Positions 44,854 through 54,391 of a stretch of 64,000 nt of DNA are shown piece after piece. The translations under genes and the position numbers were made by a program. The DNA is from Sinomonas sp. ASV486. Lineage in GTDB: Bacteria; Actinomycetota; Actinomycetes; Actinomycetales; Micrococcaceae. Within the stretch, counting starts at the first letter, position 1, and the number at the start of each line of letters is the position of its first letter. The notes under the pieces were generated by a model that was given only the letters and a program-made list of their open reading frames with translations, did not search any database and had not been told where the DNA came from. The DNA is taken from NCBI RefSeq assembly GCF_030908215.1, contig NZ_JAVFJK010000010.1, forward strand, positions 80,440 through 144,439, in the 5' to 3' direction.

Positions 44854-45726
44854 CTACGCGGTGCGCCGGGGTACGCCCACTGAGTCACACATCACATCTA
44901 TGACGGCGGGCGAGCGCGCATCCTCTCGTCCCGTGAACAGCACGATCTGCTCGACCGCCTGGTACACGAGCATCTCGAGGCCGTGCAGCACGCGGCCGCC
45001 TCTGGCCTCCCAGGCCTCGCCGAGCTGGCTCGGCCACGGGTCGTACGCGACGTCGAGCAGGACACGCCGCGCGCCGTCGTGCGTAGGGGCAACGCCCGCC
45101 AGCCGTGCGGCCAGGCCGTCCGCCGCGCGCGGAGGCAGGGTGCTCACGACGGCGTCTGCCGCACTCAGGCGCGCGGCTCCGGCATCGATCGGGGAGACAG
45201 TGACGCCCAGGCCCAGCCTCTCCGCGAGCGAGGCGGCAACCCCGGAGCGGGAGGCGTCCCGCACGAGGAACTCGATGCGGTCCGCGCCCAGCTCCCGGAG
45301 CGCTGCGACGGCCGCAAGGGCGGTGTTGCCCGCCCCGACCACCACGGGATCGTAGGCGCGGGCGAGGCCAGCGTGACGGAACGACTCCGTGATGCCGGCA
45401 ACGTCCGTGTTGTACCCGACGAGCACGGGGCCGCCGCTGCCCTCCTCGACCACCACGGTGTTGAGCACGCCGAGGCTGGCGGCGAGGCCTTCGAGCCGGT
45501 CGACGAGCGGGACAAACGCGGCCTTGAGCGGCATCGTCACGGAGAGGCCGCGCCAACCGGGCTCGGACCGCACGCGTCCCGCGAAGCCGGGAAGCTGCGC
45601 CTCTGTCAGGTCGAATGACCCATATTCCATGTCCACGCCGAGCAGCCCGTACGCGGCGCGGTGCAGCGCCGGTGACTTCGAATGGCCGATCGGATGGCCG
45701 AGGACAGCGGCACGCAGGGGTGTCAC
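44854..45726 (-). CDS. aroE: Shikimate dehydrogenase
   Basis: NADPH-dependent reduction of 3-dehydroshikimate. The 290-residue protein has SKSPALH (16-22), the catalytic Lys68 in SVTMPLK, and Asp108 in GYNTDVAG, then [12 protein letters not shown] as the nucleotide site. GTG 45726. Between mltG and aroC. Confidence 0.93.
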   Translation of the reverse strand: MTPLRAAVLGHPIGHSKSPALHRAAYGLLGVDMEYGSFDLTEAQLPGFAGRVRSEPGWRGLSVTMPLKAAFVPLVDRLEGLAASLGVLNTVVVEEGSGGPVLVGYNTDVAGITESFRHAGLARAYDPVVVGAGNTALAAVAALRELGADRIEFLVRDASRSGVAASLAERLGLGVTVSPIDAGAARLSAADAVVSTLPPRAADGLAARLAGVAPTHDGARRVLLDVAYDPWPSQLGEAWEARGGRVLHGLEMLVYQAVEQIVLFTGREDARSPAVIDVMCDSVGVPRRTA

Positions 45727-45739
45727 TGGAGCTCTCGCG

Positions 45740-47854
45740 TCACTGGCACTTCCCCGCGTTGGCCTGGCACCACTGCTGGTACTGCTGGGCGTAGATCTGG
45801 TGCTGCGCGTACGTCGAGGAGAACTTCGTCTCGCCGGTGTCCAGATTCACGGTGACCCAGTACAGGTAGTTGTTGGGCGTGGGGTTCGCGGCGGCATTGA
45901 GCGCCTTCGTGCCCGGCGAACCGATAGGCCCTGCGGGCAGCCCGGTGTGCTGGTACGTGTTGTACGGGTTGCTTGCGTCCGCCTTCTCCGCATCGGTGAT
46001 GTGGTAGCTCTTCTTGCCGAGGCCGTAGGTGACCGTGGCGTCCGACTGGATGAGTCCGTTGGTCTCCGGGTTCGGCTTGAGGCGGTTGTAGATTGCCCCC
46101 GCCACGTTTCCGTAGTCGGCCTGCCCGCCTTCGGCCTGGACGATGCTGGCCACCGTGAGGACGTCATACTGCTTGTCCGGATCCGTGACTCCCGCGGCCT
46201 TGAGCGTGTCAAGCGTCGTGGAGACCAGCTTGGTGAGGATGTCCTTGGCAGACGTTCCGACAGGGAATCTGTACTCCCCCGGTGCCAGATAGCCCTCGAG
46301 GCTCTTCGCCTTGGCCGGCAGCCCGAAGTCCCCGGGTTTGGCGTTCAGCGCGTCGAGGTCCTTCCGGTTCACCGAAGCGGCCTGGGCGATGGCGTCGAGG
46401 GACTCGCCTACCCGCATGCCGGCATTGAGGGCGAAGTAGATGACCTTGTCGTTGGATGAGCCCGTCAGGATCTGGGCGGCCGCGGCAGAGGTCATCTCCT
46501 TCTTGAAGGTGTAGTCGCCCGGGTGGAGGCTGCCTCCCGCGGCGGCGAACGCCTTGAGGAACGTCGCGGAGTCCGCGATGACATCCTGCTTCTCGAGCGT
46601 GCTGGCGACGGCGGCCGGCCCCGAGCCCGGCTGCACGGTCACGACGACCGAGCCGGTGCCCGGTCCCGGGAAGTCCTTGACCTTGTCCAAACCAAGGATC
46701 GGTTTGAGGAATTGGACGCCCAGCAGCACGGCGCCCACGAACAACGCGAGGGCGAGGGTCAGGCCGATGATCACGCGGAACCGGCGCCGTCGACGGGGCG
46801 CAGCCTTCGCGACAACAGGGTCGCCGAAGACGGCATGGGAGTCATCGAACGGATGGGTCTCCTCCACCGGGTGGGCATAGTGGGCCGAGTCGAGCGGAGG
46901 AAGATCCTCGTGCAGATCCGCCGGGTCCGCCAATGCCGGCTCGTGGTACGTGTCGTTGTACGTGTCCCAGGGGTGCACGGTCGCATGCTCGGGCTCGGGT
47001 TCGGCGACCGCGATGGCCGAGTCTCGGGCGAAGGCCTGGGCGGCGGCAGGGAAGACGTTGCGCACAATGGGAGCGTCCTCCGATGCCGGAACGCGTCTCA
47101 CTGGCCGGGTCGCAGGCTGGGCTTCCGGCACGGCCGGGAAGTAGGCGGTCGCGGCGGGCTCGACCGGACTGCCGGGAGAGGCTGCAGGCTCGGACGACGG
47201 CGCAGCGAAGGAAGCGTCTTCCCGCTCAGACAGCGCGGGGAAGGCCTCGACGGCAGCGGTCCGCCCTGCGGGGACCGGCGTGGGGAGGATCGACGGCGCT
47301 CCGGCGTCGGCCAGCGCGACGGGAGACGGCGGGGAATAGGCCGGCGAGCCCGATCCAGCCGAGGGCGGGTAGGAACCCCAGCCCATTGCGGCCGAAGTCG
47401 GCTGCAGCGAGCCAGCGTCGCCCGGCGCCACGGACGCCTTGGCCGCCGACGCCAGGTCCGCAGGCGCCGGCGCAGCCTCGAAGCTCCGCGCGCGACGCCG
47501 TCCGTGGATGCCGTGCTGGCCAGTTCCCTCGCCCACTGCCGGCTCCATGCCTGAATCCGGGCCGGGCGGGCCCGCCGCCTGCGGCCCCGCCGACTGCGGA
47601 GGGCGCACCTGGGACGGCGCTGAAGGCCATGATGGAGCCTCAGTACGCGCCGGCTCGGCAGCCGGGCGGCGCTCCGGCGCATCGGGTACCGCCGGTGGGC
47701 TGCTGGACGACGGCGCTGGCGCTGCAGGGGCTCGTCGCTGGGGCGCGAGCATGCGCTGCTGCGACTCCTGGCGTGCACGCTCCAGCTCGCGCAGCTCGCG
47801 GCGGGTCAAGGGCCGGTCAGGCACGGCGGGGGTCGTGTTCTCCTGGGGGTCCAT
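45740..47854 (-). CDS. mltG: MltG endolytic murein transglycosylase with a long cytoplasmic tail
   Basis: MltG cuts nascent glycan strands at the membrane. Of 704 residues the first ~355 are low-complexity Pro/Ala/Glu-rich and presumably cytoplasmic. One transmembrane helix follows a basic RRRRRFR at about 359-382, then the YceG domain with catalytic Glu near 575 in ASIVQAEGG, and YNTYQHTGLPAGPIGSPG. E. coli MltG has about 340 residues, so the tail roughly doubles the size. It is encoded between ruvX and aroE. Confidence 0.93.
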   Translation of the reverse strand: MDPQENTTPAVPDRPLTRRELRELERARQESQQRMLAPQRRAPAAPAPSSSSPPAVPDAPERRPAAEPARTEAPSWPSAPSQVRPPQSAGPQAAGPPGPDSGMEPAVGEGTGQHGIHGRRRARSFEAAPAPADLASAAKASVAPGDAGSLQPTSAAMGWGSYPPSAGSGSPAYSPPSPVALADAGAPSILPTPVPAGRTAAVEAFPALSEREDASFAAPSSEPAASPGSPVEPAATAYFPAVPEAQPATRPVRRVPASEDAPIVRNVFPAAAQAFARDSAIAVAEPEPEHATVHPWDTYNDTYHEPALADPADLHEDLPPLDSAHYAHPVEETHPFDDSHAVFGDPVVAKAAPRRRRRFRVIIGLTLALALFVGAVLLGVQFLKPILGLDKVKDFPGPGTGSVVVTVQPGSGPAAVASTLEKQDVIADSATFLKAFAAAGGSLHPGDYTFKKEMTSAAAAQILTGSSNDKVIYFALNAGMRVGESLDAIAQAASVNRKDLDALNAKPGDFGLPAKAKSLEGYLAPGEYRFPVGTSAKDILTKLVSTTLDTLKAAGVTDPDKQYDVLTVASIVQAEGGQADYGNVAGAIYNRLKPNPETNGLIQSDATVTYGLGKKSYHITDAEKADASNPYNTYQHTGLPAGPIGSPGTKALNAAANPTPNNYLYWVTVNLDTGETKFSSTYAQHQIYAQQYQQWCQANAGKCQ

Positions 47855-47859
47855 CCTCC

Positions 47860-48411
47860 TTAGCCTCTCACATCTGTCTCGTTGCTACCGAGGTCCCCAC
47901 CCGTGAGAGTGGGGATGTCCACCAGAGCCCCCGCGTCTCCTCGGCCTCGGATCATATCCAGCGCATGCTGGAGTATGCCGACGGCTGCCACTTGGTCCAC
48001 CACTCTACGATGCTCGCGGGAATCCATGCCAGCGGCACGCAGGTTTCGGTGGGCTTCAACGGTTGTGAAGCGCTCGTCGACGAGGCGCACCGGACACTCG
48101 AGGCCAGCCTCGCCCAGCGCCGCAGCCAGGTTCTCTGCATACCGCCGTGCCATCGTCGCGGATTCGGCCTCACGGCCGGCAAGGGTTCGCGGGAGGCCGA
48201 CATAGACCTCGACGACGCCGCGCACCACGGCTTCCTTGACCAGGACCTTGATGTCGCTGTTCCGCTTGGGGTCGCGGCTCAGGGTCTTCAGCGGCGTCGG
48301 CAGGATGCCGTCGGCGTCGCACACTGCAACGCCGACGCGCACCGAACCCACGTCCACGGCAAGCCTGACGCCGCGCGGGAAGGTGTTCTCTGAAAGCTCG
48401 GGGGAAATCAT
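47860..48411 (-). CDS. ruvX: RuvX/YqgF putative Holliday junction resolvase
   Basis: The 183-residue RNase H-fold protein has the first acidic residue in AVDVGSVRVGVA (Asp20), the central VGLPRTLAG and LVDERFTTVEA, and a late Asp in VDQVAAVGIL. In E. coli YqgF processes 16S rRNA; in others it resolves junctions. Located between alaS and mltG, the standard actinobacterial order. Confidence 0.93.
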   Translation of the reverse strand: MISPELSENTFPRGVRLAVDVGSVRVGVAVCDADGILPTPLKTLSRDPKRNSDIKVLVKEAVVRGVVEVYVGLPRTLAGREAESATMARRYAENLAAALGEAGLECPVRLVDERFTTVEAHRNLRAAGMDSREHRRVVDQVAAVGILQHALDMIRGRGDAGALVDIPTLTGGDLGSNETDVRG

Positions 48412-48424
48412 AGGCGGCTCCGGG

Positions 48425-51103
48425 TCAGCGCTGCGCGACAGCCGTCGCGATCGCCCCCAGCGCCTCCACGATCTTGGCCGGGTCGGTCCCGCCCCCCTGT
48501 GCGACGTCGTCCTTGCCGCCTCCGCCGCCGCCGAGGATCCCGGCCGCGATCCGCACGAGCGCCCCAGCCTTCACACCGGTAGCCCGCGCCTGTTCGTTGG
48601 TCGCGACCAGGACCGCTGGCCGGCCCTTGGCGACGCCGGCAACAGCCACCGCTGCCGGGCTGTCTCCGAGTCGGGCCCGGAGGTCGAGGGCGAGCCCACG
48701 GAGCTCATCGGCGGAACCGAGCTGCCCGGCGTCGTGCGTGATGAGGCGAACGCCAGCGACATCCTTCGCGGTGCCGACCAGGGCGGCCGCTGAGGCCGCG
48801 AGCTTCTCCTTGCGAAGGCGCTCAAGTTCCTTCTCGGCGGTCTTGAGCTTCTCGAGAGTCGCGGAGATGCGCTCGGTGAGCTGGCCGGAGGGAACCTTGA
48901 ACATCTCGCTCAGCTCGGACACGAGGGCTCGCTCAGCGGCCTGGTGGCGGAACGCATCGAGGCCTACGTAGGCCTCGACACGGCGGTTGCCCGATCCGAC
49001 TGACTGCTCGCCGAGCAGCGTGAGGCTGCCGATGAGCGCGGTCTGGTCCACGTGGGTACCGCCGCACAGCTCCATGGACCAGGGTCCGTTGATCTCGACG
49101 ACGCGCACGCGAGAGCCGTAGTTCTCACCGAAGAGCGCCATGGCGCCAGCGGCCTTGGCCTCGGCGAGGGGCATCTCGGCAGTGTTCACCGAGAAGTTGT
49201 CCCGGATCGCGAGGTTCGCGACTTCCTCGATTTCGCTCCTCGCGGCGCCGGAGAGCTGCTCGCCCCACGCGAAGTCGAAACGCAGGTAGCCCGCCTTGTT
49301 GAACGAGCCGCGCTGCACGGCCTCCGGGCCCAGAATCTGGCGCAGGGCCGCGTGGACGAGGTGCGTGGCCGTGTGAGCCTGCTCGGCGGCGTGACGGCGC
49401 TCCCTGTCGACGACCGTGCGCACGACCGCGTCGGCGCTCAGTTCGCCTTCGCGCACCACGGCCTTGTGGACGCTCAGCCCCTTGATGGGGCGCTGGACGT
49501 CGAGGACCTCGACGAGGAAGCCGTCACCGCTGATGAGGCCGCGGTCTGCTGCCTGCCCGCCGGCCTCGGCGTAGAACGGGGACTCCTCGAGGATGATCTC
49601 GACCTCCTCGCCCGCCGTTGCGCGGTCGACGCGCGATCCGGTGGCGATGAGGCCGCGGATGCGCGACTCGCCTTCGAGTTCCGTGTAGCCCGTGAAGACC
49701 GTGTCCCCGGCCGTGTGGAGTTCCTGGAACAGCGTGAGGTCGGCGTGGCCTGACTTCTTCTCCTTGGCGTCCTTCCGGGCGCGCTGGCGCTGCTCCTCCA
49801 TGAGGGCACGGAAGCCCGGCTCGTCGACCGTGACGCCGGCCTCTTCGGCCATCTCGAGCGTGAGGTCGATCGGGAAGCCATACGTGTCGTGGAGGGCGAA
49901 GGCCTCCTCGCCCGAGAGCTGGGAGCCAGCCGCCTTCGACGCCGTCACAGCCTCGTCGAGACGGGCAGTGCCCGCCGCGATCGTGCGAAGGAAGGCCCGC
50001 TCCTCGCCGTAGGCGATGCGGCCGATCCGGTCGAAGTCGTTCGCGACCACCGGGTAGACGCCCTTCATGGCGTCACGCGAGACGGGAAGCAGCTCCGGCA
50101 TCACGGGCTTCTCGACCCCGAGCAGACGCATGGCGCGGACTGCCCGGCGGATCAGACGGCGGAGCACGTACCCGCGGCCCTCGTTGGACGGCGTGACGCC
50201 GTCGGCGATGAGCATGAGGGCGCTGCGGACATGGTCGGCCACGACGCGCATCCGGACGTCGTCGGCGTGGTGCGGGTCGGCGTCGGACTCGGCGGAGGTG
50301 TACGTCTTGCCGGCCAGTTCGGCGGCCTTGTCGATCACGGGCCGCACTTGGTCCGTCTCGTACATGTTCTCGACGCCCTGGAGGATCATCGCGAGACGCT
50401 CCATGCCGAGGCCCGTGTCGATGTTCTTCTTCGGAAGCTCGCCGACAATGTCGAACTCGATCTTCGATGAGACATTCTCGATCTGGTACTGCATGAACAC
50501 GAGGTTCCAGATCTCGATGTAGCGGGTGTCGTCCACGGCGGGGCCGCCGTCGGGGCCGTACGCGGGGCCGCGATCGTAGTAGATCTCAGAGCAGGGACCG
50601 GCCGGACCGGGCTGGCCGGTAGACCAGTAGTTGTCGCTCTTGCCCATGCGCTGGATGCGCTCAGCCGGGATTCCGGTGTCCCTGAGCCAGAGGTCGGCGG
50701 CGTCGTCGTCATCCTCGTAGACCGTCACCCAGAGCTTCTCGGAGGGAAGCCCGTAGCCGCCGTCGTCGACGCTCTTCGTCAAGAGCTCGTACGCGAACTT
50801 GATCGCGTCTTCCTTGAAGTAGTCGCCGAAGGAGAAGTTGCCGCACATCTGGAAGAACGTGCCGTGGCGGGCCGTCTTGCCCACTTCCTCGATGTCAGCG
50901 GTGCGGATGCACTTCTGGACACTGGTGGCACGCGGAAACGGCGGTTCCTCGCGGGCCGTGAGGTACGGGATGAACGGCACCATGCCAGCGATCGTGAAGA
51001 GGATCGACGGATCCGGCGAAACGAGCGACGCCGAAGGCACCGCGGTGTGTCCCTTGCTGACGAAGTAGTCGATCCAGCGTCGGGTGATCTCCTGCGACTT
51101 CAT
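48425..51103 (-). CDS. alaS: Alanyl-tRNA synthetase
   Basis: The 892-residue class II enzyme has the N-terminal catalytic domain (SLVSPDPSILFTIAGMVPF), editing-site HTATHLVHAAL and CGGTHVDQT zinc ligands, and the C-terminal DHHA1 Gly-rich region (GILGGGGGGKDDVAQGGG). ATG 51103 is preferred over upstream TTG 51118. A -10-like TAGAAT lies about 100 bases upstream. Starts the alaS-ruvX-mltG-aro run. Confidence 0.97.
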   Translation of the reverse strand: MKSQEITRRWIDYFVSKGHTAVPSASLVSPDPSILFTIAGMVPFIPYLTAREEPPFPRATSVQKCIRTADIEEVGKTARHGTFFQMCGNFSFGDYFKEDAIKFAYELLTKSVDDGGYGLPSEKLWVTVYEDDDDAADLWLRDTGIPAERIQRMGKSDNYWSTGQPGPAGPCSEIYYDRGPAYGPDGGPAVDDTRYIEIWNLVFMQYQIENVSSKIEFDIVGELPKKNIDTGLGMERLAMILQGVENMYETDQVRPVIDKAAELAGKTYTSAESDADPHHADDVRMRVVADHVRSALMLIADGVTPSNEGRGYVLRRLIRRAVRAMRLLGVEKPVMPELLPVSRDAMKGVYPVVANDFDRIGRIAYGEERAFLRTIAAGTARLDEAVTASKAAGSQLSGEEAFALHDTYGFPIDLTLEMAEEAGVTVDEPGFRALMEEQRQRARKDAKEKKSGHADLTLFQELHTAGDTVFTGYTELEGESRIRGLIATGSRVDRATAGEEVEIILEESPFYAEAGGQAADRGLISGDGFLVEVLDVQRPIKGLSVHKAVVREGELSADAVVRTVVDRERRHAAEQAHTATHLVHAALRQILGPEAVQRGSFNKAGYLRFDFAWGEQLSGAARSEIEEVANLAIRDNFSVNTAEMPLAEAKAAGAMALFGENYGSRVRVVEINGPWSMELCGGTHVDQTALIGSLTLLGEQSVGSGNRRVEAYVGLDAFRHQAAERALVSELSEMFKVPSGQLTERISATLEKLKTAEKELERLRKEKLAASAAALVGTAKDVAGVRLITHDAGQLGSADELRGLALDLRARLGDSPAAVAVAGVAKGRPAVLVATNEQARATGVKAGALVRIAAGILGGGGGGKDDVAQGGGTDPAKIVEALGAIATAVAQR

Positions 51104-51201
51104 GTGCGTGTGCTTCAACCTTCTCTACGTGCGCCACGCGGCGCGATGTGCCGGCGGCCTGCGATCCGAGCGCTGGGTGTGCGGTCCGGACGACTCCATC
51201 A

Positions 51202-51207
51202 ATTCTA
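51202..51207 (-). promoter_or_regulatory. Putative -10 element of alaS
   Basis: Minus-strand TAGAAT in the 114-base spacer upstream of alaS; a TTGAAG lies 15 bases further upstream, which is short spacing. No Ala-codon leader peptide or T-box was seen. Confidence 0.4.
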
Positions 51208-51217
51208 GGCGCCGGGG

Positions 51218-51430
51218 CTAGCCTTCAAGTCCAAGGCCCTTGCGGAGCTCGCCCTCGCGCTCGGCCATGCCGGCGCGGACCTCGTCCGCGAAGTGCGCCA
51301 CGCTGTCCGCGAGCGAGGCAACGGCCCGATTGACTCCTCCGGGCGACGCGAGCGAACGGGCCTCGCTGATCTTCTGATAGGCGATGACGCCGATGGCGAC
51401 ACCCACGCCGAGCCACACAATTCGCTTCAC
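51218..51430 (-). CDS. Small single-helix membrane protein (DUF6167-like)
   Basis: The 70-residue protein opens MKRIVWLGVGVAIGVIAYQK, a transmembrane helix at about 3-19, followed by an amphipathic helix (ASLADSVAHFADEVRAGMAEREGELRKG). This resembles DUF6167 proteins that accompany a DUF948 gene upstream of alaS in actinobacteria (from memory). GTG 51430. The frame is open far upstream, but that part has no domain and overlaps the DUF948 gene. Confidence 0.7.
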   Translation of the reverse strand: MKRIVWLGVGVAIGVIAYQKISEARSLASPGGVNRAVASLADSVAHFADEVRAGMAEREGELRKGLGLEG

Positions 51431-51447
51431 GGCTGGTTCCCTTCTGG

Positions 51448-51501
51448 CTGTTCCTGGCGGCGTTGCTGTTCCTGGCGGCGGTGCTGTTCCTGCCTGCGTT
51501 G
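51448..51501. repeat. 18-bp tandem repeat, three copies
   Basis: Three adjoining units begin CTGTTCCTG: 51448-51465, 51466-51483 (one change) and 51484-51501 (three changes). They fill most of the 101-base spacer between the two small membrane-protein genes. The period is a multiple of three. Confidence 0.8.
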
Positions 51502-51531
51502 GCTCGTCCTCGTCGGCCGCGCTCGAGCGCC

Positions 51532-51912
51532 TCAGCGGCTGCGGCGGCCCGAGCGACGGGGTGCCTTGCTGCCCTGGGCGAAGGCAGAACCGACTCCGTA
51601 GGAGAACGCCGCGACCTTGACGAGAGGCGAGCCCACCGTCGCGGCGATGAGTGAGGACAGCGCCGAGACGTTCGCCGTCGTATCCGAGACGTTGGAGGCA
51701 ATCCCGTCGACCTTCTTGAGCTGCTCGTGCGTGGTCGAGACGGTCATCGTCACCTCGTCCATGAGCGGTGTGGCCCCGTCCGCGAGGGTCCGGATGGATC
51801 CGCGGAGTTCGTCGAGGACCTTTCCGAGCTTCAGGATCGGCACGGCGAGCAACGCCACCAGCACGGCGAAGACCCCCGCGGCAATGAGCCCTGCAATGTC
51901 GCCTCCGGACAC
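51532..51912 (-). CDS. DUF948 family membrane protein
   Basis: The 126-residue protein has one N-terminal helix (GLIAAGVFAVLVALLAVPIL, about 8-27), then a predicted coiled helical region with heptad-like DEVTMTVSTTHEQLKKVDGI and a basic C-terminus. DUF948 proteins are found in many Gram-positives with no firm function. GTG 51912 follows AGGAGG. Pairs with the small gene downstream. Confidence 0.82.
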   Translation of the reverse strand: MSGGDIAGLIAAGVFAVLVALLAVPILKLGKVLDELRGSIRTLADGATPLMDEVTMTVSTTHEQLKKVDGIASNVSDTTANVSALSSLIAATVGSPLVKVAAFSYGVGSAFAQGSKAPRRSGRRSR

Positions 51913-51962
51913 GATTCCTCCTCCTCGCGCACGGACTGCCCGCGCACCCTGTCGTTACCTTA

Positions 51963-52006
51963 CACACGCAAGGAGCCCGCGGCGCGCGCCGCGGGCTCCT
52001 TGTGTG
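51963..52006. terminator. Long palindrome downstream of rpsD
   Basis: AAGGAGCCCGCGGCGC and its complement form a near-perfect 16-base-arm palindrome flanked by ACAC/GTGT. It lies between rpsD and the DUF948 gene and is the probable rpsD terminator. No T tract. Confidence 0.75.
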
Positions 52007-52028
52007 ACGGCCCATCCGCCTGCAGTCC

Positions 52029-52080
52029 GTCCGCCGTCGGTCTGTCCGGCGTCGGTCTGCCCGCCGTCAGTCTGTCCGCC
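52029..52080. repeat. 15-bp tandem repeat, 3.5 copies
   Basis: Units GTCCGCCGTCGGTCT (52029-52043), one with one change (52044-52058), one with two changes (52059-52073) and a 7-base partial copy. They occupy the noncoding stretch just after the rpsD stop, before the palindromic terminator. Confidence 0.8.
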
Positions 52081-52094
52081 TTGGGCGGGGCGGA

Positions 52095-52718
52095 TCAGCG
52101 GGCGTAGTACTCGACGACGAGCTGCTCTTCGCAGGTCACGGGAACCTCAGAGCGCTTCGGGCGGCGCACGAGGCGGGCCTGAAGCGACTCGAGCTTGACA
52201 TCGAGGTAGCCCGGGACGGCCGGGAGGACGTCGCGGTGGGCACCGGCAGCGGCCACCTGGAACGGCGCCATGGTCTCGGAGCGCTCGTGGACGCTGATCA
52301 GCTGGCCCTCGGCGACGCGGAACGACGGGCGGTCAACGCGCTTGCCGTCCACGATGATGTGGCGGTGCACAACCATCTGGCGGGCCTGGGCGATCGTGCG
52401 GGCGAAGCCGGCACGGAGCACGAGGGCGTCAAGGCGCATCTCGAGGAGCTCGATGAGGTTCTCACCCGTGAGGCCCTTGGTGCGCTTCGCCTCCTCGAAG
52501 GCGCGGGTCATCTGCGCCTCGCGGATGCCGTACTGGGCGCGGAGGCGCTGCTTCTCGCGGAGGCGGACTGCGTAGTCCGAGTCCTGCTTCTTGCGGGCAC
52601 GGCCGTGCTCACCGGGGCCGTACGGGCGGCGCTCCATGTACTTGGCGGCCTTGGGAGTGAGCGCGAGGCCGAGAGCGCGCGAGAGGCGCGTCTGACGGCG
52701 GGCACGAGTGCTAGACAC
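52095..52718 (-). CDS. rpsD: 30S ribosomal protein S4
   Basis: The 207-residue protein has TRARRQTRLSRALGLALTPK and the S4 RNA-binding domain (LEMRLDALVLRAGFARTIAQ; VVHRHIIVDGKRVDRPS). It lacks the zinc-binding Cys cluster at the N-terminus, a C-minus form. GTG 52718 follows AAAGGA. Monocistronic and away from the main ribosomal operons, as in other Micrococcaceae. The spacer to rarA (159 bases) holds no clear gene. Confidence 0.97.
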   Translation of the reverse strand: MSSTRARRQTRLSRALGLALTPKAAKYMERRPYGPGEHGRARKKQDSDYAVRLREKQRLRAQYGIREAQMTRAFEEAKRTKGLTGENLIELLEMRLDALVLRAGFARTIAQARQMVVHRHIIVDGKRVDRPSFRVAEGQLISVHERSETMAPFQVAAAGAHRDVLPAVPGYLDVKLESLQARLVRRPKRSEVPVTCEEQLVVEYYAR

Positions 52719-52877
52719 GTGTGTCCTTTCATACTGCCGCGGCACTGGAATCCTGGCCTCCGGAGGTGGAGAGCATTGGCCCGCGACTGCCTTCTGCTAC
52801 CGAGGGGCGTACTGCCCTAAAACACAGCTGCCCCGGTCGTGCCAGACGGTCAACCAGCTTAGCATGGCAGCGGCAGG

Positions 52878-54329
52878 TCAGGAACCACGGATGATGCCGC
52901 GCAGCCGCTCGACCCGGGCCTGGAGCTCGCGTTCAGAGCCATTCGCCGTGGGAGCGTAGTAGTCCTTCCCCACGAGGTCGTCCGGCGGGTACTGCTGGCG
53001 CGCTACGGAGTGCTGGGCGTCGTGGGAGTACTGGTAGCCCTTGCCGTGGCCCAGGCGTTCCGCCCCGGCATAGTGGGCGTCGCGCAGGTGGGCGGGGATG
53101 CCGGTGCCCACGCCTGCCCGGACATCCGCGATCGCCGCATTGATGCCCATATACGCAGCGTTGGACTTCGGGGCCGTCGCGAGGTGGACCACCGCCTCGG
53201 CCAGCACGATCCGGCCCTCGGGCATACCGATGAGCTGCACGGCCTGGGCCGCGGCGACGGCCGTCTGGAGCGCGGTCGGGTCCGCCATGCCGATGTCCTC
53301 GGCCGCTGAAATGATGATGCGCCGCGCGATGAACCGGGGGTCCTCCCCTGCCTCGACCATGCGGGCAAGATAATGCAGTGCGGCGTCGACGTCAGAGCCG
53401 CGGATCGACTTGATGAACGCGCTCACCACGTCATAGTGAATGTCCCCTGCACGGTCGTACCGCACGGCGTGGGCATCGACGGCCTTTTCGGTATGCGCCA
53501 CCTGGATGGTGACGGGGCTGGCGTCGTCGCCCTCGCCCGTCTCGCCCGCAGCCTGTCCGAGCGCGACGGCGGCGGCTGCCTCGAGCGCGGTCAGGGCGCG
53601 GCGGGCGTCACCGCCAGCGAGCCGCACGAGGTGATCCGCGGCGTCGTCCGCGAGCACGACGGCGCCGCCCAGCCCGCGCGGGTCAGTCACCGCGCGGACC
53701 ACAAGACCGCGGATATCCTCGTCAGTCAGCGGCCTGAGCGTGAGCAGGAGCGAGCGTGAGAGCAGCGGTGAGACCACGCTGAAGGAGGGGTTCTCGGTCG
53801 TCGCCGCGACGAGCACCACCCACCGGTTCTCCACCCCGGGCAGGAGGGCGTCCTGCTGGGCCTTCGTGAAGCGGTGGATCTCGTCGAGGAAGAGCACGGT
53901 CGTGGTGCGGTGCAGGTCCCGGGCCGTGAGCGCCTCGTCCATGACTCGCCGGACGTCCTTGACGCCGGCGGTGATCGCCGAGAGCTCGACGAACTTGCGG
54001 CCCGGGCCGCGGGCGATGACGTGCGCGAGCGTTGTCTTCCCCGTCCCCGGAGGGCCCCACAGGATCACCGACGTCGGTCCAGTCACGGACAGCGCACCGC
54101 TCGGCGCGCCCGCGGCGAGCTGCCGCAGGGGCGACCCCTCCCCCAGCAGGTGCTGCTGGCCCACTACCTCGTCGAGGCTTCGCGGGCGCAAGCGCACGGC
54201 GAGGGGACTCCGCTGGGCATCGCGGGCGGCCTTCGCGGCGCGCTCGCTCGAGACGGCCGACGGCGCGGACTCGTCATCGCTGTCGGGGCCCACCCCGCCG
54301 ACGCCCACTGATCCGAACAGATCTTCCAT
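52878..54329 (-). CDS. rarA: Replication-associated recombination protein A (RarA/MgsA)
   Basis: An AAA+ clamp-loader-like ATPase acting at stalled forks. The 483-residue protein has Walker A GPPGTGKT (92-99), Walker B LFLDEIH (146-152), sensor TTENPSFS, and a C-terminal tetramer domain with [12 protein letters not shown] 54329: TAGCGT (54337-54342) ends 7 bases upstream, suggesting a leaderless transcript; no Shine-Dalgarno. Confidence 0.95.
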   Translation of the reverse strand: MEDLFGSVGVGGVGPDSDDESAPSAVSSERAAKAARDAQRSPLAVRLRPRSLDEVVGQQHLLGEGSPLRQLAAGAPSGALSVTGPTSVILWGPPGTGKTTLAHVIARGPGRKFVELSAITAGVKDVRRVMDEALTARDLHRTTTVLFLDEIHRFTKAQQDALLPGVENRWVVLVAATTENPSFSVVSPLLSRSLLLTLRPLTDEDIRGLVVRAVTDPRGLGGAVVLADDAADHLVRLAGGDARRALTALEAAAAVALGQAAGETGEGDDASPVTIQVAHTEKAVDAHAVRYDRAGDIHYDVVSAFIKSIRGSDVDAALHYLARMVEAGEDPRFIARRIIISAAEDIGMADPTALQTAVAAAQAVQLIGMPEGRIVLAEAVVHLATAPKSNAAYMGINAAIADVRAGVGTGIPAHLRDAHYAGAERLGHGKGYQYSHDAQHSVARQQYPPDDLVGKDYYAPTANGSERELQARVERLRGIIRGS

Positions 54330-54391
54330 CGCCTCTACGCTACCCCGTCAAGACGCCGTCCTCGCGGCCGCCCTCGGATGCGGACCGAGCC

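Noticed and set aside
51104-51217. T-box or alanine leader peptide for alaS
   Set aside because: No T-box core, specifier stem or Ala-codon run before a terminator was found.
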